Notes: generated from the sequence alone by a model not told the origin. A stretch of DNA of 64,000 bases from an uncultured Bacteroidia bacterium (GCA_902782225.1 CACZMF010000009.1:1-64000), one strand, 5' to 3'. Shown: positions 18,749-28,368, numbered from the stretch's first letter. A program made the numbers and translations.

Positions 18749-20467
18749 ATGAAAATGAAAAGATATATATTCACAGCATTTGCCGCGGCGGCTCTCCTGA
18801 CCGCCTGCGTGGATCTCGACCTCAGCCCCAAGAGCCAGGGTTCAAGCGAAAACTGGTACTCTACGGCGCAGGAACTCGAGCTCTCCCTCAATGCCCTCTA
18901 CTCTCCCGTGATGTGGTACACGGAGGCATGGCGCCTCTGGCCCACAGACCGCTGGACCGACGACTGGAACCAGCGTACCCAAAGCTACGACTGGCTCGCC
19001 GGCACGATATCCACGACCTGGAGCGAAGGCGCCAAGCACTGGGCAAGCTACTACAAGGGAATCGCCCGTGCCAACACCATCATCCAGAGCATCGACAAGG
19101 CAAAGGACAACCTGACCGACGCCCAGATCCGGCAGTATGCCGGTGAGGCCAAGTTCTTCAGGGCTTCGTTCTACGCCTACCTGATTACGCTCTTCGGCGA
19201 CGTGCCCTACTACGATGAGTACCTCACCCTCGAGGATGCCTACAAGATGGGACGCATGGACCGCAACTACATCCTCGACAAGATCTACCAGGACTTCGAC
19301 GATGCGGCTGAGGCCCTGCCCACCTCCTACACCAAGGCCCAGCGCGTGACCAAGGGCGCCGCCCTCGCCATGAAGGCCCGTGCAGCCCTGTTCATGAACG
19401 ACTGGAAGACCTGCGCGGCCGCAGCAAAGGCCTGTATGGACCTGGGCGTGTATTCCCTGCACCCGGACTACCGTGAGCTCTTCCTTTCGAGCACCAAGAC
19501 CAGCCCGGAGGTCATTTTCGCCCTCCCCGCTTCCAACGAACTCGGTATCCACTCATATGACGAGGCCGCGACCCGCAGCTTCTATCCCCGCAACAACGGC
19601 GGCACCTCCGTGGCCCAGCCCACCTGGAACCTGTTCTTCGCCTACACCTGCACCGACGGCCTCAACGTGGAGGATTCCCCTCTCTACGACCCGGCGCATC
19701 CCTTTGCCAACCGCGACCCGCGCCTGAGCGAAGTCTGCGTGCCGTTCGACTCGGAGTTCATGGACTACATCTATAATCCCCGTCCGAGCGCAAAGACCAC
19801 GCTCCAGGTGTCCACAGGCCTCCAGGTCAAGAACAACGACAGCAAGCCCGTGTCCAAGGACTGCTCCTACAACGGCTTGGTGCTCAAGAAGGGCATCGAC
19901 GAAGAGTGGATCGACGACCGTCTGACCGACAACCCCATGCGCATCATCCGCTACGGCGACGTGCTCCTGATGTATGCCGAATCCAAGATGGAGCTTGGCC
20001 AGATCGACGCCGACCTCTTCAACGCCGTGAACAGCATCCGCGCCCGCGCCTACAAGTGCAAGGTCACCGAGACCGGCAAGTACCCGGCAATCACCGAGAC
20101 CAACCAGACCAAGCTGCGCAAGATACTCCGCAACGAGCGCCGCTGCGAGCTTGCATGGGAGAACCGCCGCTGGTTCGACGTGATGCGCTGGAGGATGGCA
20201 GAGGAATGCTTCACCATCCCCATCTACGGCCTGCCCGGCAACGACGCCAGCCTCGCCAACGAGAAGACCGGATACTGGCCCTGGCCCAAGGACTTCCGTC
20301 CGCACATGACCGCCAGCTCGGCAATCGACATTTCCGATATCGAGAACTATCCGAATTACTACACCATCAACCAGCACGGTGGTTTCGTGCCCCGCCAGTA
20401 CCTCTTCCCCATTCCTGAGAACGAGCGCGTGGTATGCCCCATGCTCACCCAGAATCCCGGATATTGA
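18749..20467 (+). CDS. SusD/RagB-family surface lipoprotein
   Basis: 572 aa. The signal ends LLTACVDLDLSPKSQ with lipidated Cys. SusD features are clear: the N-terminal YSTAQELELSLNALYSPV, helical TPR-like segments with EAKFFRASFYAYLITLFGDVPYYDEYL, and the C-terminal NERRCELAWENRRWFDVMRW followed by FPIPENERVVCPMLTQNPGY. It caps the SusC barrel and selects ligand. Six bases separate it from the BACON gene upstream and from the second MBL gene downstream. Confidence 0.95.
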   Translation: MKMKRYIFTAFAAAALLTACVDLDLSPKSQGSSENWYSTAQELELSLNALYSPVMWYTEAWRLWPTDRWTDDWNQRTQSYDWLAGTISTTWSEGAKHWASYYKGIARANTIIQSIDKAKDNLTDAQIRQYAGEAKFFRASFYAYLITLFGDVPYYDEYLTLEDAYKMGRMDRNYILDKIYQDFDDAAEALPTSYTKAQRVTKGAALAMKARAALFMNDWKTCAAAAKACMDLGVYSLHPDYRELFLSSTKTSPEVIFALPASNELGIHSYDEAATRSFYPRNNGGTSVAQPTWNLFFAYTCTDGLNVEDSPLYDPAHPFANRDPRLSEVCVPFDSEFMDYIYNPRPSAKTTLQVSTGLQVKNNDSKPVSKDCSYNGLVLKKGIDEEWIDDRLTDNPMRIIRYGDVLLMYAESKMELGQIDADLFNAVNSIRARAYKCKVTETGKYPAITETNQTKLRKILRNERRCELAWENRRWFDVMRWRMAEECFTIPIYGLPGNDASLANEKTGYWPWPKDFRPHMTASSAIDISDIENYPNYYTINQHGGFVPRQYLFPIPENERVVCPMLTQNPGY

Positions 20468-20473
20468 TCTTTG

Positions 20474-21877
20474 ATGAAAAAATCCTTATTCCTCATGGCC
20501 TTTGCAGTCGCCGCGCTTTGCGGCGGCTGCGAAGAGCCTTATACTCCTCCCACTCCCGGCGGTAAAACAGATACCGACGATCATAGTGACGACCCTGCAC
20601 TCAACGTGAAAATCGGGGAAGTGCTTCCCGGCTGGCAGGAGGGTTACCTCGATATCCACAGCATCAACGGAGGCCGCGGAGAGGCGTTCTACTACATCTT
20701 CCCCGATGGCACCACTATGCTCTGCGATGCGGCAGGAGCCCCTCCGATGGAGCTCTATAACTACGACGGCGATTCACCGGGAGTGCCCTCCAAGCCAAGT
20801 GCCAACATCAACAGCGGCGCCGTCATAGTGGATTATATCAAGCATTTCGCTCCGTCCGTGGCTAATGGGAGACTGGACTATTTCTATACCTCCCACTACC
20901 ACGGCGACCACATCGGAGCCTGGCGCGATAAATACTTAACCTACGGCTGGACACCCTTCAACAAAGAGGGCGAGAAAGTATCCAAGATAGACCTGAACGC
21001 CGGCGGTTTCTACCTCAACGGCATCGCCGAGGTGGGCCTTTCCATTCCCATAGACAAGGTGCTCGACCGGGGCGACTGGGCAAAGCGTCCTTCCGCGGAT
21101 TACTACGATGACGGCGGCAGATACCGTTATCTGCTCTATCTCAACTACCTCGACTATGCCGCACGCAAGCACGGAACGGTGCGCGAGACATTGAAAATCG
21201 GCCACACGGACCAGATAGTCCTGAAGCACGATGCGTCCAAGTACAGCACCTTCAGCATACGCACCATTGCGTCCGGAGGCGACATATGGAAGGGCACGGG
21301 TACCGATGTCAACACCACTTACGTCCCGAGCGCGGAAGAGTGCGACAAGAACCACAAAACCATATCCATCAGCGAGAACCTCTACTCCAACGTGTTCTTG
21401 CTGAAATATGGTAATTTCGACTTCTTCAGCGGTGGCGACATCCAGTACACCGGCAAGAGCAGCCAGTCCTGGAAAGACATCGAACTGCCGATTTCATATG
21501 TCGTAGGAAAGGTTGAAGGTATGAAGGCCTCGCACCACAGCACGTCCAACACCAACAGCGCCGAACTCCTCGCCAAACTCAAGCCGGATTTCTACATCGC
21601 AGGCGTCTGGCGTGAAGTCCAGCCCAACGCCGCAACCCTGCAGCGCGTGCTGAATGCAAACGCCTCCACCCGCATCTTCTGCACCAACCTGACCCAGACC
21701 AACGTCACCACCCTGAAGAATGCCGGTGTCAACCCCGACACTTTCCTCTGCCAGGGCGGCCACGTGGTCGTGCGTGTGCTCCCCGAGGGCAAGAAGTACT
21801 ACATCTATGTCCTCGACGACAGCGACCTCGAATTCAAGGTCAAGGCCAAGTACGGCCCCTACACCTCATTCAAATGA
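20474..21877 (+). CDS. MBL-fold lipoprotein, ComEC/Rec2-like hydrolase (copy 2)
   Basis: 467 aa, the second paralogue. The signal leads to Cys19 (CGGC), followed by a Pro/Asp-rich linker EEPYTPPTPGG. The core starts LDIHSINGGRGEAFYYIFP. Metal motif SHYHGDH gives His141, His143, Asp145 and His146; GGDIQYTGKS and KASHHSTSNTNS supply the distal Asp and His. A TTG lies one codon upstream, but ATG at 20474 is preferred. Spacing to susD is 6 bases and the 3' end overlaps copy 3 by ATGA. Compared with copy 1 there is an insert between the first strand and the metal motif, so the two are not recent duplicates. Confidence 0.82.
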   Translation: MKKSLFLMAFAVAALCGGCEEPYTPPTPGGKTDTDDHSDDPALNVKIGEVLPGWQEGYLDIHSINGGRGEAFYYIFPDGTTMLCDAAGAPPMELYNYDGDSPGVPSKPSANINSGAVIVDYIKHFAPSVANGRLDYFYTSHYHGDHIGAWRDKYLTYGWTPFNKEGEKVSKIDLNAGGFYLNGIAEVGLSIPIDKVLDRGDWAKRPSADYYDDGGRYRYLLYLNYLDYAARKHGTVRETLKIGHTDQIVLKHDASKYSTFSIRTIASGGDIWKGTGTDVNTTYVPSAEECDKNHKTISISENLYSNVFLLKYGNFDFFSGGDIQYTGKSSQSWKDIELPISYVVGKVEGMKASHHSTSNTNSAELLAKLKPDFYIAGVWREVQPNAATLQRVLNANASTRIFCTNLTQTNVTTLKNAGVNPDTFLCQGGHVVVRVLPEGKKYYIYVLDDSDLEFKVKAKYGPYTSFK

Positions 21878-23250
21878 GAAACTTCAGCATCATCTTTGCC
21901 CTGCTTCTTGCAGGCGCCTGCCAGGAGCAGTACGTGCCCCCGACCCCGGGCATCCAGGGCGGCGGGCAGAGCGTCAAGAGCCCGGAGACCCTGGGGCAGC
22001 CCCTGACGCCCTGGACCGAGGGCACGCTCGACATCCATTTCATCAACACCTCCACGGGCGAGTGCACCTTCATGATTTTCCCGGACGGCACGCAGATGCT
22101 CGTGGACGCGGCCGGATCGCACAATGCGACCGGCCCCATCAACAGCACGTCCAACACCGGAATCCGCGCCCGCTGGGACCCGATGAAGGAGACGGGATTC
22201 AGGGCCGGAAAATTCATCGCAGACTACATCAAGGACTGCATGAAATGGACGGGCAACGACAGGCTGGACTATGTGCTGAACACCCATTTCCACGGCGACC
22301 ATTTCGGCGGCACTACGGGCATGCCCGTGTCTGACATGTCTTCAAGCTACGTCAAGCAGAGCCTGCCGGAAGTGCTCGATCTGCTGCCTGCCGGCAAACT
22401 GATGGACCGCGGCTGGCCGTCCTACGACTACCCCTTCGACATGCAGACCAAGCCGTCCAATGCCGGCATAGTCAAGAACTACGTGACCGCAGTCAAATGG
22501 CACGTGAACAACACGGGACTGAAGGCGGAGCGCTTCAAGGCCGGTTCCGCCGACCAGATAGTCCTTCTCCACAAGCCCGCCGGCTACCCCGAATTCTCCG
22601 TCCGCAACATCATGGTCAACGGCGAGGTCTGGGACGGCACCGCGGAAGGCGGCAGCAAGGCCACCTTCCCTGCCCTCAAGGACATCGTCGTCGCCAACCC
22701 CAAGAGCGTCGGCAACGACGACTGCTGTCCGGAGGAGAACCACTGCACCACGGTGTTCAAGCTCAGCTACGGCAAGTTCGATTTCTACCACGGAGGCGAC
22801 GCCCAGTACGACGGCTGCTCCACCTTCGTCTGGAAGGATATGGAGACGACCGCCGCCAAGGCCGCCGGGAAGGTGGACGTGATGAAGGCCGACCACCACG
22901 GCGTCACCAACACCAACGGCTATGGCTTCGTGGCCAAGAACGGCCATGTCTGCGACGCCATAAAGCACCTCGACCCGCGCTGCTGGATTATCAACAGCTG
23001 GACCGACGGACACCCGAGGCAGCCTGTGTATGAAGGGGTTACGAGCCTGCTGCCGGCTATGGACATATTCATCACGAATTCCTGTGACGCAATGCGGTCC
23101 TACGAGCGATTCGGACAGGTCAAAGGCAGCGACGGCCACATAGTGGTGCGAGTTGAAAAAGGCGGCGCCCGCTACTTCGTCTACACCCTGACCGACTCCG
23201 ACGGCAAGAAGACCGTCAAGAAGATCTCCGGGCCGTATAGCTCGAGGTAG
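21874..23250 (+). CDS. MBL-fold lipoprotein, ComEC/Rec2-like hydrolase (copy 3)
   Basis: 458 aa, the third paralogue and last gene of the operon. The lipobox is LAGAC (Cys16) and the linker QEQYVPPTPG resembles that of copy 2. The core is LDIHFINTSTGECTFMIFP, with metal motif THFHGDH (His138, His140, Asp142, His143), then GGDAQYDGCS and KADHHGVTNTNG. The canonical glycine after the first loop is changed (NTSTGEC against NTGRGES), which may alter the pocket. All metal ligands are kept, so it should be active. A hairpin follows at the stop codon. Confidence 0.82.
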   Translation: MRNFSIIFALLLAGACQEQYVPPTPGIQGGGQSVKSPETLGQPLTPWTEGTLDIHFINTSTGECTFMIFPDGTQMLVDAAGSHNATGPINSTSNTGIRARWDPMKETGFRAGKFIADYIKDCMKWTGNDRLDYVLNTHFHGDHFGGTTGMPVSDMSSSYVKQSLPEVLDLLPAGKLMDRGWPSYDYPFDMQTKPSNAGIVKNYVTAVKWHVNNTGLKAERFKAGSADQIVLLHKPAGYPEFSVRNIMVNGEVWDGTAEGGSKATFPALKDIVVANPKSVGNDDCCPEENHCTTVFKLSYGKFDFYHGGDAQYDGCSTFVWKDMETTAAKAAGKVDVMKADHHGVTNTNGYGFVAKNGHVCDAIKHLDPRCWIINSWTDGHPRQPVYEGVTSLLPAMDIFITNSCDAMRSYERFGQVKGSDGHIVVRVEKGGARYFVYTLTDSDGKKTVKKISGPYSSR

Positions 23251-23269
23251 ATTCTTCGGCCGCTACCTC
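23244..23269. terminator. Convergent hairpin between MBL copy 3 and methyltransferase
   Basis: GAGGTAG (23244-23250) pairs with CTACCTC (23263-23269) across a 12-base loop; it overlaps both stop codons. There is no U-tract on either strand, so terminator function is uncertain. Confidence 0.35.
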
Positions 23270-24162
23270 TCCAGGCGGACGACTATCGACAGCGGCAGGA
23301 CCTTTCCGAACTTATCATTAAGAGCCAGTTCGCCTGATGTGAGCACGTCGGGCGAACTTCCTTTTATCCCGAAAGCTTCGCGCACCAGCGTCTCGCCCAG
23401 GGCGGCGCTGTAGCCGTTGGAATAGAGATTCAGGACCATGAACGAGCCCCTGGGCTTGAGGATGGAGCTCACGGTGCGGAGCATCTCGAAGAGGCACTCG
23501 TCGAGCTTCCATTTCTCCCCGTCGGGGCCGTGCCCGTAGGCCGGAGGGTCGAGTATGATGCCGTCGTAGAGATTGCCCCGGCGTGATTCCCGACGTGCGA
23601 ATTTCATGGCGTCTTCGACGACCCAGCGGATGCCGTTAAGGTCGGTGCGCTCCATGTTTCCGCGCGCCCAGGTGACGACCTGGCGCACTGAATCCAGGTG
23701 CGTGACCTCCGCGCCGCCGGCCCGTGCTGCAAGCGACGCCGCTCCTGTGTAGGCAAAGAGGTTCAGCACCTTGGGATTCTCCATCTCCCGGCATTTCCGG
23801 TAGATGAACTCCCAGTTCGGGGCCTGCTCCGGGAACACGCCCACGTGCTTGAACGAAGTCAGCCCGAGACGGAGTTGCAGTTCTGCGTGCTGCAAGGGAT
23901 AGCGGATCCACCACTGGTCATCCATACGGCGCAGGCGCTCCCACGTGCCGCTGTCCTCCTTGCCGGCCTTGCCAAAACCGGCGCCGGGCTTGAAGCGCGT
24001 GTGCGGGAGCCGGTCCCAGTCGCGTTGCGTTAAACTCTTATCCCACAGCGCCTTCGGTTCGGGGCGTGCCAGAACGAAAGCGCCGAAGCGCTCCAGCTTC
24101 TCGCCATTGCCGCTGTCCAGCAGCTCATAATCCTTCCAAGAATTCTCCGGAAACTCAATCAT
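23263..24162 (-). CDS. RlmI-like class I SAM-dependent rRNA methyltransferase
   Basis: 299 aa. The SAM-binding motif VLNLFAYTGAASLAAR and the catalytic-type motif DGIILDPPAYGHGP match the RlmI/RlmK family of 23S rRNA methyltransferases; the usual N-terminal PUA domain is missing or reduced, as in other short homologues. The exact target base cannot be assigned. It stands alone on the minus strand and is divergent from pgk. A TACCTTTG element ends four bases before the ATG, suggesting a very short leader. Confidence 0.85.
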   Translation of the reverse strand: MIEFPENSWKDYELLDSGNGEKLERFGAFVLARPEPKALWDKSLTQRDWDRLPHTRFKPGAGFGKAGKEDSGTWERLRRMDDQWWIRYPLQHAELQLRLGLTSFKHVGVFPEQAPNWEFIYRKCREMENPKVLNLFAYTGAASLAARAGGAEVTHLDSVRQVVTWARGNMERTDLNGIRWVVEDAMKFARRESRRGNLYDGIILDPPAYGHGPDGEKWKLDECLFEMLRTVSSILKPRGSFMVLNLYSNGYSAALGETLVREAFGIKGSSPDVLTSGELALNDKFGKVLPLSIVVRLER

Positions 24163-24166
24163 AGTG

Positions 24167-24174
24167 CAAAGGTA
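24167..24174 (-). promoter_or_regulatory. -7 element TACCTTTG for the methyltransferase
   Basis: Perfect TAnnTTTG on the minus strand, four bases before the ATG at 24162; a candidate leaderless promoter. Confidence 0.55.
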
Positions 24175-24187
24175 TTGATATTTTTGC

Positions 24188-24195
24188 TAAATTTG
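24188..24195 (+). promoter_or_regulatory. -7 element TAAATTTG for pgk
   Basis: TAnnTTTG 31 bases upstream of the pgk ATG. No clear -33 TTG at the usual distance. Confidence 0.55.
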
Positions 24196-24226
24196 CGGCC
24201 GGAAAATACAAATTATTCTATATACT

Positions 24227-25480
24227 ATGCAACAGCACATTGATTCCTACGATTTCACCGGCAAAAAGGCGATCGTACGCGTTGACTTCAACGTCCCCCT
24301 CAACGAGAATTTCGAAATCACAGATGACACCCGCATCCGCGCAGCTATGCCCACCCTCAAGAAGGTGCTCGCAGGCGGTGGCGCCCTCATCATCATGTCC
24401 CACCTCGGACGTCCGAAGGGAGTAGCTGACAAATTCTCCCTCAAGCACATACTCGCCCACGTGTCCGAGTGCCTCGGAGTCCCCGTGAAGTTCGCTCCCG
24501 ACTGCCAGAAAGCCCAGGCCGAAGTCGCAGCACTGAAGCCCGGCGAGGCCCTGCTGCTCGAGAACCTCCGCTTCTACGCCGAGGAAGAAGGCAAGCCCCG
24601 CGGACTCGCAGAAGACGCCTCCGACGAGGAGAAGAAGGCTGCAAAGGCAGCTGTCAAGGCCTCCCAGAAAGAATTCGTGAAGACTCTCGCTTCCTACGCA
24701 GACTGCTATATCAACGACGCATTCGGCACCGCCCACCGCGCCCACGCCTCCACCGCCCTCATCGCCGACTACTTCCCCGAGGACAAGATGTTCGGCTACC
24801 TGATGGAAGGCGAGATCAAGGCCATCGACAACGTGCTCAAGAACGCCCAGCACCCCTTCACCGCTATCATCGGCGGCAGCAAGGTGTCCAGCAAGCTCGC
24901 AGTTCTGGAGAACATGCTCGAGAAGGTGGACAACCTCATCATCGGCGGCGGCATGGGCTACACCTTCATCAAGGCGGAAGGCGGCAAGATCGGCAACTCC
25001 CTCCACGAAGACGAGCTCATCCCCCAGGCCCGGGAAATCATGGCCAAGGCCAAGGAGAAGGGCGTCAACATCTACCTCTCCGTCCAGACCCTCGTGGCCG
25101 ACGATTTCAGCGCTGAAGCCCACACCCAGATCGTCCCGTCCCACGAAATTCCCGAAGGCTGGGAAGGCGTCGATGCCGGTCCCGAGTCCCTCGAGCGCTG
25201 GGGCAAGGTGATCCTCGATTCCAAGACCATACTCTGGAACGGCCCCGTGGGAGTCTTTGAGATCGCTCCGTTTGCCGGCGGCACCCTCAAGATAGCAGAA
25301 TTCCTGGCCCAGGCCACCGAGAAGGGCGCGTACACCCTCGTGGGCGGCGGCGACTCTGTCGCAGCAGTCACCCAGATGGGTTACGCAAAGAAGGTCAGCT
25401 ACGTCAGCACCGGCGGCGGCGCCATGCTCGAGGCCCTCGAAGGCAAGGAGCTCCCCGGTATCGCAGCAATCAAGAAATAA
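24227..25480 (+). CDS. pgk: Phosphoglycerate kinase
   Basis: Cytoplasmic glycolytic enzyme that makes ATP and 3-phosphoglycerate from 1,3-bisphosphoglycerate. 417 aa, normal length. Diagnostic segments are [51 protein letters not shown], and the C-terminal nucleotide loop [10 protein letters not shown] with [18 protein letters not shown]. Seven bases after its stop begins a 47-codon peptide gene that leads into a lipoprotein gene, with no obvious promoter in between, so this housekeeping gene may be cotranscribed with surface-protein genes. Confidence 0.97.
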   Translation: MQQHIDSYDFTGKKAIVRVDFNVPLNENFEITDDTRIRAAMPTLKKVLAGGGALIIMSHLGRPKGVADKFSLKHILAHVSECLGVPVKFAPDCQKAQAEVAALKPGEALLLENLRFYAEEEGKPRGLAEDASDEEKKAAKAAVKASQKEFVKTLASYADCYINDAFGTAHRAHASTALIADYFPEDKMFGYLMEGEIKAIDNVLKNAQHPFTAIIGGSKVSSKLAVLENMLEKVDNLIIGGGMGYTFIKAEGGKIGNSLHEDELIPQAREIMAKAKEKGVNIYLSVQTLVADDFSAEAHTQIVPSHEIPEGWEGVDAGPESLERWGKVILDSKTILWNGPVGVFEIAPFAGGTLKIAEFLAQATEKGAYTLVGGGDSVAAVTQMGYAKKVSYVSTGGGAMLEALEGKELPGIAAIKK

Positions 25481-25487
25481 GCATATT

Positions 25488-25631
25488 ATGATCAAGAAAA
25501 CAGAGCGTTACAGCGCCCCTGAAGCAGAAATTCTCGAAGCCGGATTCGGGGATATTCTGTGTCAAAGCCCCCAGAGCGGGGAAGATGTCAACAACCCGGG
25601 CAACTGGTCCGGTTACAATGGTTGGAATTAA
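25488..25631 (+). CDS. Small ILCQS peptide, 47 aa (copy 1)
   Basis: MIKKTERYSAPEAEILEAGF starts the product; it continues with GDILCQS and ends in an Asn/Gly/Trp-rich tail (NNPGNWSGYNGWN). No signal peptide or membrane segment. Its start KK..R, the P-x-AE block, the ILCQS motif and the following NNP are shared with the 52-aa product at 38024-38182. Both lie immediately upstream of a lipoprotein with fimbrillin-like features (here 12 bases away). Function unknown. The shared sequence and operon position support it as a real gene. Confidence 0.7.
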   Translation: MIKKTERYSAPEAEILEAGFGDILCQSPQSGEDVNNPGNWSGYNGWN

Positions 25632-25643
25632 AATCGAAGCATC

Positions 25644-28286
25644 ATGAAGAAGATCTATACCATTGTATTCCTCGCCATAGCAGCTATGGCCGCATTCTCC
25701 TGCAACAAGGAAATCAAAGTGGACGGCAACGCCGCCCAAGGACCCAAGGTAGTCGTGGCCAGCACCGACCAGGACGTCACTCCCGACACAAAGACTTCGC
25801 TCAGCGGAGTGACCGTGCTCTGGAAATCAACCGACGCCGTGAAGGCAATCTCAGCCGACGGCGCGACCGTCACATCCAGCCGCACCTCCGTCAATGAAAC
25901 CGGCAAGAAGGCAGAATTCACTTTCGACGGCCTCACCGTCGCCGACGATATCCTCCTCCTCGCCTACCCGGCCGAAGCCGTGAGCGCCCTGGAAGCCAAG
26001 GCAAACACCGTGACCGCTTCCATCCCCACCGTGCAGACCGCCACTCCCGACAGCTTTGCCGACGGAGCCAACATCGCGGTCGCTGCCGGCCAGGTGGAAG
26101 TCCCCGTGTTCCGTAATATCGGCGGCCTCCTGAGCCTCAAGGTCAATAACGAAGGCATCGCTTCCGTGAAGCTGCTCGCCAATGAGCCGCTGACCGGCGG
26201 CAGCGCCGTCATCTCAGCAGCCGCTCCCTACGATGTGCAGCTCACCGGCGGCGCGGGTGAAGTGGAGCTCACCGGCGGCCTCGAGAACGGCCAGACCTAC
26301 TACGCCGTCGTCTATCCCGGCAGCTACACCGGCCTGCAGATCGTCATCACCGACGAAAAAGGACGCACGGCCACCTACAGCAACCCCAACACCCTGACCG
26401 TGGAGCGCAACGCCAACCTCTTCATCGCCGACATCACCGTCCCCGATGCCAAGTGGGAGGCCGTCACAAAGGGTGCCACCTGGGAGTACACATTCACCGG
26501 CAAGGCAGTCACCGCATACGGAGATGTGGAGCTTGCAGGCACCACCACCCAGACCTGGAACATCACAGGCAACGGAGAGTACTTCGGCTACGACGGCACC
26601 AAGGGCCAGCAGCTGGGTTCCGGCTCCAAGCCCAACACGGCCCTCACCCTGAGCACCAATTTCGGCAGTAACTACGGGGTCACCGACGTGACCATTAACA
26701 CATCCGGCGCCAACAGCATCGAAGCGACCGTGTCCGTGTCCGTGGGCGGCACCGCATTCCAGCTTGACAATCCCACCGCGGTCCTGACCGCAGCCGACCT
26801 GACAAACACGGCCACCGACTACAAGTTCATTGCTCCCGACGGCCAGCTCCACACCGGCGAAATCTTGATCTCCTACGCACAGACGAGCTCCAAGGCCATC
26901 TATGTGAAGAACATCACCGTCAACGCTGACACCCGCGAGCAGGTTGCAACCCCTGAGTTCAGCCCTGCTGCCGGAGTCGTTGCCGCAGGCACCGTGGTGA
27001 CCATTTCCACCACCACCTCAGGCGCGACTATCTACTACACCACAGACGGCTCCGACCCGACCACTTCGAGCAACCAGGGCGCCAGCGTGACCATCGACGC
27101 GGACAAGACCATCAAGGCCATCGCAGTCAAGGACGGCATGCGTGATTCCGAAGTTGCGTCCGCAACCTACACGGTCGGCACCGCCACCGGAGACGGCACC
27201 CTCGAGCACCCGTTCAACATCGACGGCGCGAAGGGCTACATCGACGGAGGCGGCACCGGTGAGGTCTATGTGACCGGCATCGTGTCCAGCATCGTGAAGG
27301 AGTACAATGCAGAGTACGGCAACGCCCAGTTCTGGATTTCCGACAGCGGCAAGACCGACGATTTCGAGGCCTACAACTGCTACTTCCTCGAGAACAAATG
27401 GTGGACCGCCGCCAATATCCAGATCAAGGTCGGCGACGTCGTGGTGCTCTGCGGCAAGCTCACCAAGTTCAACTCCACCTACGAGACGAAGAACAAGGAA
27501 GCCTACCTCTACTCCCTCAACGGAGCCACCACCGATGCCGTCCCGACCATCTCGAAGACCGACATCACCGGGGTTTCCGCAGACGGCGTGACAGGCCAGA
27601 CCACCACCGTCACCTTCTCGGCGGGCAGCGGCTGGACCGCATCCGTCGAGGCTGACGGCAGCGTCGTGACCTCCGCATCCATTGCCGGCGGCACCATCAC
27701 CTACTCCGTTGGAAAGAACACCGGCTCAGCTCGTTCCGGATCCATCACCGTGAAGCTCACCAACGATGCCGACAACACCCGCGTGGTGTCAGCTGTCATC
27801 AGCGTGGGCCAGCTCGCCGCATCCAGCACCGGCGGTTCCCACGCCTACGTGAAGGTCACCTCCACCGCCGACATCACCGACGGCGACTACCTGATCGTCT
27901 ACGAGGCCGGCAACGTGGCCTTCAACGGCGGGCTCAGCTCCTTCGATGGTGTGGGCAACACGATTGCCGTCACGATAGCATCCGGATCCATTGAGGCAAA
28001 CGCAACCACGAATGCCGCCAAGTTCACCATCTCAAGTATGACCGACGGCTACTCCATCAAGGGCGCCAGCGGGAAGTACATCGGTGTCACCAGCTACAGC
28101 AATAGTCTCAAGACCCTTGACAGTGCTCTTGCCAACGGCATAACCATCAGCAACGGGAATGCCGTCATTACCGTGGAGACATCCGGAGGCACGATGACCT
28201 TGAGATACAACAAGGCCACCGACCAGACCCGCTTCCGCTACTTCAAATCCGGACAGCAGGACATCCAGCTCTACAAGTATCAGTAG
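25644..28286 (+). CDS. Large multidomain lipoprotein, fimbrillin-like N terminus
   Basis: 880 aa. The signal ends MAAFSCNKE (lipidated Cys). The first ~270 aa look fimbrillin-like, with the typical DTKTSLSGVTVLWKSTDAVK. A chitobiase C-terminal/FN3-like module follows (GATIYYTTDGSDPTTSS, residues about 435-515), then an OB-fold-like stretch (HPFNIDGAKGYIDGGGTGEVYVTG side), a BACON-like domain (SAGSGWTASVEADG) and a C-terminal beta module ending DIQLYKYQ. It is probably a cell-surface adhesive or ligand-binding protein. It follows the small ILCQS peptide gene; a strong terminator lies 18 bases after its stop. Codon use is strongly GC-rich like pgk. Confidence 0.75.
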   Translation: MKKIYTIVFLAIAAMAAFSCNKEIKVDGNAAQGPKVVVASTDQDVTPDTKTSLSGVTVLWKSTDAVKAISADGATVTSSRTSVNETGKKAEFTFDGLTVADDILLLAYPAEAVSALEAKANTVTASIPTVQTATPDSFADGANIAVAAGQVEVPVFRNIGGLLSLKVNNEGIASVKLLANEPLTGGSAVISAAAPYDVQLTGGAGEVELTGGLENGQTYYAVVYPGSYTGLQIVITDEKGRTATYSNPNTLTVERNANLFIADITVPDAKWEAVTKGATWEYTFTGKAVTAYGDVELAGTTTQTWNITGNGEYFGYDGTKGQQLGSGSKPNTALTLSTNFGSNYGVTDVTINTSGANSIEATVSVSVGGTAFQLDNPTAVLTAADLTNTATDYKFIAPDGQLHTGEILISYAQTSSKAIYVKNITVNADTREQVATPEFSPAAGVVAAGTVVTISTTTSGATIYYTTDGSDPTTSSNQGASVTIDADKTIKAIAVKDGMRDSEVASATYTVGTATGDGTLEHPFNIDGAKGYIDGGGTGEVYVTGIVSSIVKEYNAEYGNAQFWISDSGKTDDFEAYNCYFLENKWWTAANIQIKVGDVVVLCGKLTKFNSTYETKNKEAYLYSLNGATTDAVPTISKTDITGVSADGVTGQTTTVTFSAGSGWTASVEADGSVVTSASIAGGTITYSVGKNTGSARSGSITVKLTNDADNTRVVSAVISVGQLAASSTGGSHAYVKVTSTADITDGDYLIVYEAGNVAFNGGLSSFDGVGNTIAVTIASGSIEANATTNAAKFTISSMTDGYSIKGASGKYIGVTSYSNSLKTLDSALANGITISNGNAVITVETSGGTMTLRYNKATDQTRFRYFKSGQQDIQLYKYQ

Positions 28287-28303
28287 AGACTGCCTTATCA
28301 CGG

Positions 28304-28340
28304 TTAAGGGAGGTCACACAAGGCCTCCCTTAATTATTTT
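28304..28340 (+). terminator. Intrinsic terminator after the lipoprotein gene
   Basis: Perfect 10-base stem TTAAGGGAGG (28304-28313) with CCTCCCTTAA (28324-28333), followed by TTATTTT. The T-tract overlaps the -33 box of the rpsP promoter. Confidence 0.8.
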
Positions 28341-28368
28341 GCAGTTTACCAAAGAATTACTACCTTTG
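28338..28368 (+). promoter_or_regulatory. rpsP-rimM promoter
   Basis: TTTG at 28338-28341 and TACCTTTG at 28361-28368, with 19 bases between; a textbook Bacteroidota housekeeping promoter. The leader is about 50 bases. Confidence 0.8.
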
